From an uncultured Roseivirga sp. (GTDB lineage Bacteria > Bacteroidota > Bacteroidia > Cytophagales > Cyclobacteriaceae), in contig CANLOY010000003.1 of assembly GCA_947493005.1 (NCBI GenBank), forward strand, positions 620,001 through 684,000: a stretch of 64,000 nt of DNA, in the 5' to 3' direction. The translations under genes were made by a program, and so were the position numbers. Below are positions 59,373 to 64,000 of the stretch, piece after piece. Positions within the stretch are counted from its first letter, which is position 1. Each line of letters opens with the position of its first letter. The notes under the pieces are model-generated. The model did no database searches and had not been told where the DNA came from. It saw only the letters and a program-made list of their open reading frames with translations.

Positions 59373-60647
59373 CTACCTTTTTGTACTACCCTTCATTTCT
59401 TTAATAAAAAACACTCCATCGGTCATTTTTGGCCACTTTGCCAACATCTCTGAGTGACCATAAATACGAGTCTCGAACTTCATATTGCCAAATGGATTAT
59501 TACGGAAACTCAAAAAACCATATTCTACTCCCAATTGCCCTAAATAAGCTTCTAGGCTTCCGGGTTTGCCCTCTGGTAAATCATAGGTTTCACCTCTCAA
59601 CGAACCTGTTTTGCCCATCGCGCTGGTAAACGAAAGTGTGTATACTTTTTTCTGGTAATCCGTCTTTAGATAAGCTCCCATTGGGATCATACCTTTATCA
59701 GGAGCATCGCCTTCCAACAAACCCCTTCCATACCCAATATGGGTATTGGCTCCCCAAACAATCATTTTCTCACTAGAATAAACTTTCTCTCTTAGGTAAG
59801 TCATGTTTTTTGCCATTTCTCTGTCTCTGATATTAAATACATGAGGCGTATTTGAAGGGTTAGCAAGATCTGCATCCCAGAAAAGTTGAAAGGTTTTGTA
59901 CAAATTCATTAGATATCTGGACATTACCTGACCTTTGATGGTCATATCATTTTTCCTAACCAAAACTTGAATAGTTCTCATTTCATCCAGCAACTTGTCC
60001 CGGTCTTCCTGACCAGGCTTATTCCTCATTGTTCCAGCGAAATCTGACACCATCCCAGAGAATTTGGGATAGTTATTAATGTCAAAGCCAGCGACTACAG
60101 ATTTTAAATACTGTATCAGTTCACCAGACCTTTCCTTTGCACGAATCCTACTTCCTGTAGGCTGCATATCGAAACCAGCCAAAATCAATGGATTTGAAGT
60201 CTTTGACTGATCTATGATATACTCCATCAATGGAACTACTTCATTCATCTGTGTCCATACTGGAAATATCCCTAAGTCAAATACGGCAAGGCTATCTGCA
60301 CCAGACTTCAATTGGCTCCATACTCTAAAGGCGTCTGCCATACCACTTTCAAAGACCAATACATTAAAACCCTGTTTTTCATGCAAGTATTTGATCAATC
60401 TGGTCTTGGCCAAAAAGCTCGATCCATCACCATGACCTTGCTCTCCCAACATTATAATTTCAACACCCTTCAACTCCTCCTCCAAAAACTTCAAATCTGT
60501 GAAATCAGTGTTTGATGGCGAAATGTCTTTAACCGCTATCAGCTTATCTTTTAAAAAATTGGTAGAGAGTGAATCTTTACTCTGACCGAATAGAAAAATT
60601 GATGTCGTCATACCCAACACCATTAGAATTGTGAGTCTTTGCTTCAT
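59373..60647 (-). CDS. Erythromycin-esterase-family protein, exported
   Basis: Exported protein of 424 residues (signal peptide to about GMTTSIFLFGQ, residue 22) of the EreA/EreB/succinoglycan-esterase superfamily. Conserved elements are E69 and H72 in LGEQGHGDG, E100 in VFESGMADAF, the RDREMAKNM helix (R276) and WGANTHIGYG with H303. In macrolide esterases this last motif is W-x-H-N-x-H; here the first His is Ala300. Macrolide hydrolysis is therefore doubtful, and many environmental members have other or unknown substrates. Monocistronic, minus strand. Confidence 0.8.
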   Translation of the reverse strand: MKQRLTILMVLGMTTSIFLFGQSKDSLSTNFLKDKLIAVKDISPSNTDFTDLKFLEEELKGVEIIMLGEQGHGDGSSFLAKTRLIKYLHEKQGFNVLVFESGMADAFRVWSQLKSGADSLAVFDLGIFPVWTQMNEVVPLMEYIIDQSKTSNPLILAGFDMQPTGSRIRAKERSGELIQYLKSVVAGFDINNYPKFSGMVSDFAGTMRNKPGQEDRDKLLDEMRTIQVLVRKNDMTIKGQVMSRYLMNLYKTFQLFWDADLANPSNTPHVFNIRDREMAKNMTYLREKVYSSEKMIVWGANTHIGYGRGLLEGDAPDKGMIPMGAYLKTDYQKKVYTLSFTSAMGKTGSLRGETYDLPEGKPGSLEAYLGQLGVEYGFLSFRNNPFGNMKFETRIYGHSEMLAKWPKMTDGVFFIKEMKGSTKR

Positions 60648-60745
60648 TTTTTTCTCAATGATATCTCGCCCGACTCAATTTCGTTCAGGAAATATACCAA
60701 CATGAGAAAAGTATAGATGAACCTGCAGCAAAGCATGAAATGGTT

Positions 60746-61441
60746 TCAAACCATTCTGTCTTGAATCAGCTTCGAAAAGTCTTCTTTGTATGTTTCGCTA
60801 ATCGGAATAAATTGCTCCCCAATTTTCACTTTTCCTTTTTCGACACTATCTACTGCATCTAAAGCTACTACGAAGGATTTGTGCACTCTGACAAACTTCT
60901 GCTCAGGTAAAGCAGGTATTAGTTTAGAGAAGCTTTGTAAAGTCATTGTTTTCTCATCTCGTGTCACAATGCGGAGATAGTCCTTCATTCCCTCAATGTA
61001 TTGAATTTCATCAAGTTTAATTTTCTTGATTTTGTACTCCGACTTTACAAAAATATAGTCAGACTGAGTATCCCCTACCTCTTCATAATTCTGCTTAAGG
61101 CGCTGCACTGCCTTTAAAAATCTTTCAAACGAAATAGGTTTTAAGAGATAGTCTTTTGCCGCCAATTCAAATCCCTCAATTGCATATTCATGATAAGCAG
61201 TAGTAAAAACAATATCACACTTATTGTTTAGTAGTTCTGCCACCTGAATACCTGAAAGATCGGGCATCTGGATATCCAGGAATATCAGATCGATGGTGTT
61301 TTTATTCATATAATCAATCGCCTTTAAACCCGAATCCATTACTCCATCAAGTTTAAGCCAAGGAACTTTTTGGATGTACTCTTCCAAAATCTCCACAGCT
61401 AACGGTTCATCGTCTACTATCAAGCAGCTAATTCTATCCAT
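60746..61441 (-). CDS. LytTR-family response regulator
   Basis: Response regulator of 231 residues. The receiver domain has D10-D11 and phospho-acceptor D56 in IFLDIQMPD, with a KDYLLKPIS lysine near 103. The LytTR DNA-binding domain (about 128-231) includes IKKIKLDEIQYIEGMKDYLR and KFVRVHKSFVVALDAVDSVE. The start overlaps the kinase stop by 8 bp. It is the second such pair in the window and resembles the one at 0-1.4 kb. A 17-bp palindrome AATGGTTT-C-AAACCATT (60739-60755) spans its stop codon. Confidence 0.9.
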   Translation of the reverse strand: MDRISCLIVDDEPLAVEILEEYIQKVPWLKLDGVMDSGLKAIDYMNKNTIDLIFLDIQMPDLSGIQVAELLNNKCDIVFTTAYHEYAIEGFELAAKDYLLKPISFERFLKAVQRLKQNYEEVGDTQSDYIFVKSEYKIKKIKLDEIQYIEGMKDYLRIVTRDEKTMTLQSFSKLIPALPEQKFVRVHKSFVVALDAVDSVEKGKVKIGEQFIPISETYKEDFSKLIQDRMV

Positions 61442-62504
61442 TGCTCTTAAGGGTTAAACTAACTTTAAAACTATTAGACGATTGACTTACCTGAAATGTG
61501 TGCTTGTCCGGATAAATAAGTATTAGCCTTCTTCTGATATTCTCTAATCCAATACCTCCTACCGTATCTCTCGATACATCGTTTTGCTGATTACAAATTT
61601 CATTCTCAACCACATATTCGACTCCCTGATTAATCGTAAGTGATACTTTGATAGCTCCCGACTTGTTTAAATTGCATCCATGCTTAAATGCATTTTCAAT
61701 AAATGGTAACAATAAAAGTGGAGCAATCTTTACTCCTTTGGTATCGCCTGATATTTTTAATGACACAATCGAGTCGGCCTTAAACCTCAACTCCTGCAGC
61801 CCAATGAAACTCTTCAAGTGTTGAATTTCCTTTTCTATGGGTACGTAGGTCACATCTGATTCGTAAAGCATATACCTCATCAGCTCAGACAATTTCATAA
61901 TTGCCTCCGGGGCGCCATCTGATTTTTTATAGGCTAGTGTGTGGATGTTGTTTAGTGTATTGAATAAAAAGTGAGGATTGATTTGAGATTTCAGATAAGC
62001 CAATTCGCTAGTCAGATTCTGATTTTCGAGTTCTCTTCTTATTCTTTGGTTCTCAAACCAATCAAAGGTGAACTTTCCAATACCTGCCATTGCAATAACG
62101 AACAAAGCGGACAAGGCTCTAATGCCATATACAACATTAAAACTCGTTACAGCGATATTGGATAGTGGAATCAAGTCATCGGGATAGTAGATTGAAAACC
62201 ATAAATCAACTCCGTATCTCGCAATTGGATAACAGAGGGTAATAACCACTGTAATTAACAATAGTATCCAAACCTTTTTACCTACCAATAGCCTCGGAAC
62301 CGCCCTCAGGTAGTAATAATAAAAAATAGGCACATCTGTAATCACTATTGATAATAAAAAAAGTGATCTATATTCTGTACTTCCCGATTGTTGCACATAG
62401 GCCACCCTATAGAAGAACAAATATAGAAACCAGGCCAGCAGGTGAAGGATAATTACCACCAGCTTACCATAATGATTCTCAAGCCAAAAACGCAGCTTCT
62501 CCAT
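61434..62504 (-). CDS. LytS-type sensor histidine kinase
   Basis: Complete sensor kinase of 356 residues. Four membrane helices (about 13-33, 47-65, 78-95 and 125-143) are followed by a coiled linker, the His178 box NPHFLFNTLNNIHTL, the N-box PFIENAFKHG (about 269-278) and a VGGIGLENIRRRL glycine box. There is no extracellular sensor domain, so the signal is probably sensed in the membrane. It is co-translated with the LytTR regulator. The 180-bp gap upstream separates it from a divergent ABC transporter, which is a positional candidate target. Confidence 0.9.
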   Translation of the reverse strand: MEKLRFWLENHYGKLVVIILHLLAWFLYLFFYRVAYVQQSGSTEYRSLFLLSIVITDVPIFYYYYLRAVPRLLVGKKVWILLLITVVITLCYPIARYGVDLWFSIYYPDDLIPLSNIAVTSFNVVYGIRALSALFVIAMAGIGKFTFDWFENQRIRRELENQNLTSELAYLKSQINPHFLFNTLNNIHTLAYKKSDGAPEAIMKLSELMRYMLYESDVTYVPIEKEIQHLKSFIGLQELRFKADSIVSLKISGDTKGVKIAPLLLLPFIENAFKHGCNLNKSGAIKVSLTINQGVEYVVENEICNQQNDVSRDTVGGIGLENIRRRLILIYPDKHTFQVSQSSNSFKVSLTLKSNG

Positions 62505-62686
62505 AGTTTAAATGTAGTACATCAACCGAAGAAATCTCAATCAGAAAAGATGCTCTAAAAGAAACCTCTGATTTGGTAGATTTCTATTTCAGCTTTATCG
62601 ATATGATAGCCCTGTTGGTATAGAAAAAAAATTATGTGTTATCAAAAACCAGCAAGCTTACGTCATCTGTTCAAATATCACAGAAT

Positions 62687-63604
62687 ATGTCAGAACCAAT
62701 TATTCAGACCCATGGCCTGGGCTTTTACTTTAAAGACTTTAAGGCACTGGATCAAATCAACCTAAACGTACCCAAAGGCAGTATCTTTGGTTTTCTAGGG
62801 CCGAATGGCGCTGGAAAAACCACCACAATCAGGTTATTATTAGACCTCTTTCACTCCAAACCAGGACAGGTAAAGGTTTTTGGTAAGGAACTGAGAGAAA
62901 ACAGGGTTGAAATCCTGGGTAAGGTAGGCGCACTTATCGAGAACCCTTCTATCTACAAGCACCTAACAGGTAGACAAAACCTGGAGGTAATTCGAAAAAT
63001 GGTGAACGCACCTAAGAATAGAATTCAGGAAGTACTGAAAATTGTCAGGCTGGTTGATAATGCTGATAAAAAGGCCAAAAATTATTCTTTAGGGATGTGT
63101 CAGAGGCTTGGCTTAGCCTCTGCTCTATTAACAGATCCTGAACTCTTGATTTTAGATGAACCTACAAATGGTTTAGACCCAAGTGGTATCATCGAAATGA
63201 GGGAATTGATTATAGAGCTGAACAGAGAACACGGTAAAACCATATTCCTTTCGAGCCATATTCTTTCAGAGATTGAAAAACTCGCTACAGATGTAGCAAT
63301 TGTAGACCAAGGTAAAATTCTATACCAAGGTAAGCTTGATGGGTTACATCAAGGTAACGATAGTATCGAATTGGTCATTGAATTAGACAAAGTTCCCGAA
63401 GGGGCATCTATTCTTAAAAACATGAGTTATACCATTTCAGAAGAAAATGGCAGATCCATCCATATTCCAATTGAATCCAAAAAAGAGGTTGCCAAAATAA
63501 ACAAGGCACTAGTGGATCAGGATATAGAAATCTATCAACTCAAAACCTCAGAGCAGAACCTCGAATCAATCTTCTTGAACATCACTAAAAAGTTAGACCA
63601 ATGA
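62687..63604 (+). CDS. ABC transporter ATP-binding protein
   Basis: ATPase of 305 residues from ATG 62687 (MSEPIIQTHGLGFYF); the longer frame from 62636 begins in promoter-like sequence. Walker A is GPNGAGKTT (38-46), the signature is YSLGMCQRLGLASALL, Walker B is LLILDEPTNGLDPSG, and the switch is TIFLSSHILSEIE. The tail matches the bacitracin/lantibiotic-exporter type. It overlaps the permease gene by four bases (ATGA). Divergent to the LytS/LytTR pair, so it may belong to that regulon. Confidence 0.9.
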   Translation: MSEPIIQTHGLGFYFKDFKALDQINLNVPKGSIFGFLGPNGAGKTTTIRLLLDLFHSKPGQVKVFGKELRENRVEILGKVGALIENPSIYKHLTGRQNLEVIRKMVNAPKNRIQEVLKIVRLVDNADKKAKNYSLGMCQRLGLASALLTDPELLILDEPTNGLDPSGIIEMRELIIELNREHGKTIFLSSHILSEIEKLATDVAIVDQGKILYQGKLDGLHQGNDSIELVIELDKVPEGASILKNMSYTISEENGRSIHIPIESKKEVAKINKALVDQDIEIYQLKTSEQNLESIFLNITKKLDQ

Positions 63605-64000
63605 ATGCAGCGATAGCACTAAAAAGAGGCATATCTGCCGAGTTATATAAGTTTAGAAGAACATTCATTCTTTGGTTTCTGATTATTGGTCCTGCTTTTA
63701 TCCCAATCATTAACTTATTGATTTTCCTATTGAAAGGAGAACAGATTGTAGCTGAAGGAGTTAATCCTTGGCAACAACTTTTACAGTTCAGTATAGACCC
63801 GGGAAATTTCCTTTTCCCATTCTTTGTAATGATAGTAGCACTGTTTGTTAATAGCATAGAGTACAACTCTAACACATGGAAGTTGATTTATACTCAACCA
63901 TTATCCAGAACAACGGTTTATGCTTCAAAAGTAAAGGTCTTTGTACTGATGATATTTTTCAGTCTGATGCTGTTTGGTACTTTTTCCATACTAGTTGGAT
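63601..64000 (+). CDS. ABC-2 type permease, N-terminal part (cut by window end)
   Basis: Permease partner of the preceding ATPase; 133 codons are visible before the window ends, with no stop. It starts MNAAIALKRGISAELYKFRR, then a membrane helix (about 23-43), a short loop, a second helix (about 75-90), the conserved EYNSNTWKLIYTQPLSRTTVY loop and a third helix beginning about residue 113. This is the same ABC-2 architecture as the transporter at 49.5 kb. Not a complete gene here. Confidence 0.82.
   Translation, partial: MNAAIALKRGISAELYKFRRTFILWFLIIGPAFIPIINLLIFLLKGEQIVAEGVNPWQQLLQFSIDPGNFLFPFFVMIVALFVNSIEYNSNTWKLIYTQPLSRTTVYASKVKVFVLMIFFSLMLFGTFSILVG

Noticed and set aside
60739-60755. AATGGTTT-C-AAACCATT over the stop of the LytTR gene, considered as a terminator
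   Set aside because: No T-run follows in either direction; noted in the gene entry but not called.

Overview
The window reads as chromosomal DNA of an AT-rich, Gram-negative Bacteroidota, most likely a marine-type Cytophagales (Roseivirga-like). Supporting signs are a type IX secretion C-terminal sorting domain, DUF3078/DUF4252 proteins, a putative-porin family protein, Kdo2-lipid-A synthesis (LpxK), menaquinone genes, LytS/LytTR pairs, and one promoter of the TTG / TAnnTTTG type. The genus is inference. No rRNA, tRNA, CRISPR array, prophage or intact insertion sequence was seen. Genes are dense, and many neighbours overlap by 1-20 bp.

Layout. 1-3.3 kb: end of a LytS-type sensor kinase, its LytTR regulator and a serine beta-lactamase-like hydrolase. 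3.4-5.9 kb: FabI, IspE and an M23 peptidase. 6-8.7 kb: a two-gene molybdenum hydroxylase (IorAB-like). 8.7-11.8 kb (minus): an operon of tgt, an LptF/G permease and an EamA transporter, joined by TAATG overlaps. 11.9-14.3 kb: glycosyltransferase, ECF sigma and RsmG. 14.3-20.3 kb: a MacB/FtsX permease, Bacteroidota-specific secreted proteins, MiaE and a DUF3078 protein. 20.3-26.7 kb: porin, LpxK, Nif3, a zinc-ribbon coiled coil and a TPR protein. 26.7-33 kb: menaquinone genes (hotdog thioesterase, menF, menD, menE), with menB 9 kb away at 41.7 kb. 33-41 kb: a XRE-S24 regulator with paired operators, an outer-membrane barrel, a BNR-propeller exoprotein and a T9SS cargo protein. 42-46 kb: GNAT, DinB, a BCCT transporter and a lipoprotein subclass B1 metallo-beta-lactamase. 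46-49 kb: a Nudix-type regulator diverging from a small protein and two quinone-oxidoreductase-like enzymes, with two matching palindromic operators. 49.5-54.7 kb (minus): an ABC transporter, an ECF sigma/anti-sigma/DUF4252 operon and a TPR lipoprotein. 54.8-57.2 kb: DgkA, DUF1801, a membrane protein, two GNATs and a lipoprotein. 57.2-62.5 kb (minus): an ABC1 kinase with a TetR-like regulator, an erythromycin-esterase-like protein and a second LytTR/LytS pair. 62.7-64 kb: an ABC transporter cut by the window edge.

The strongest candidates for undescribed biology are (1) the Nudix-regulator locus with two TTGCGT-N7-ACGCAA sites, one over its own start codon and one abutting the divergent promoter; (2) the S24 regulator with a complete self-cleavage signature and two operator copies 21 bp apart; (3) a lipidated, IMP-like B1 metallo-beta-lactamase; and (4) a Tgt lacking the usual zinc cysteines. 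A recurrent feature is convergent genes whose stop codons overlap (seven pairs, three of them sharing exactly 4 bp). Function calls rest on motif recognition by eye; no database search was run.
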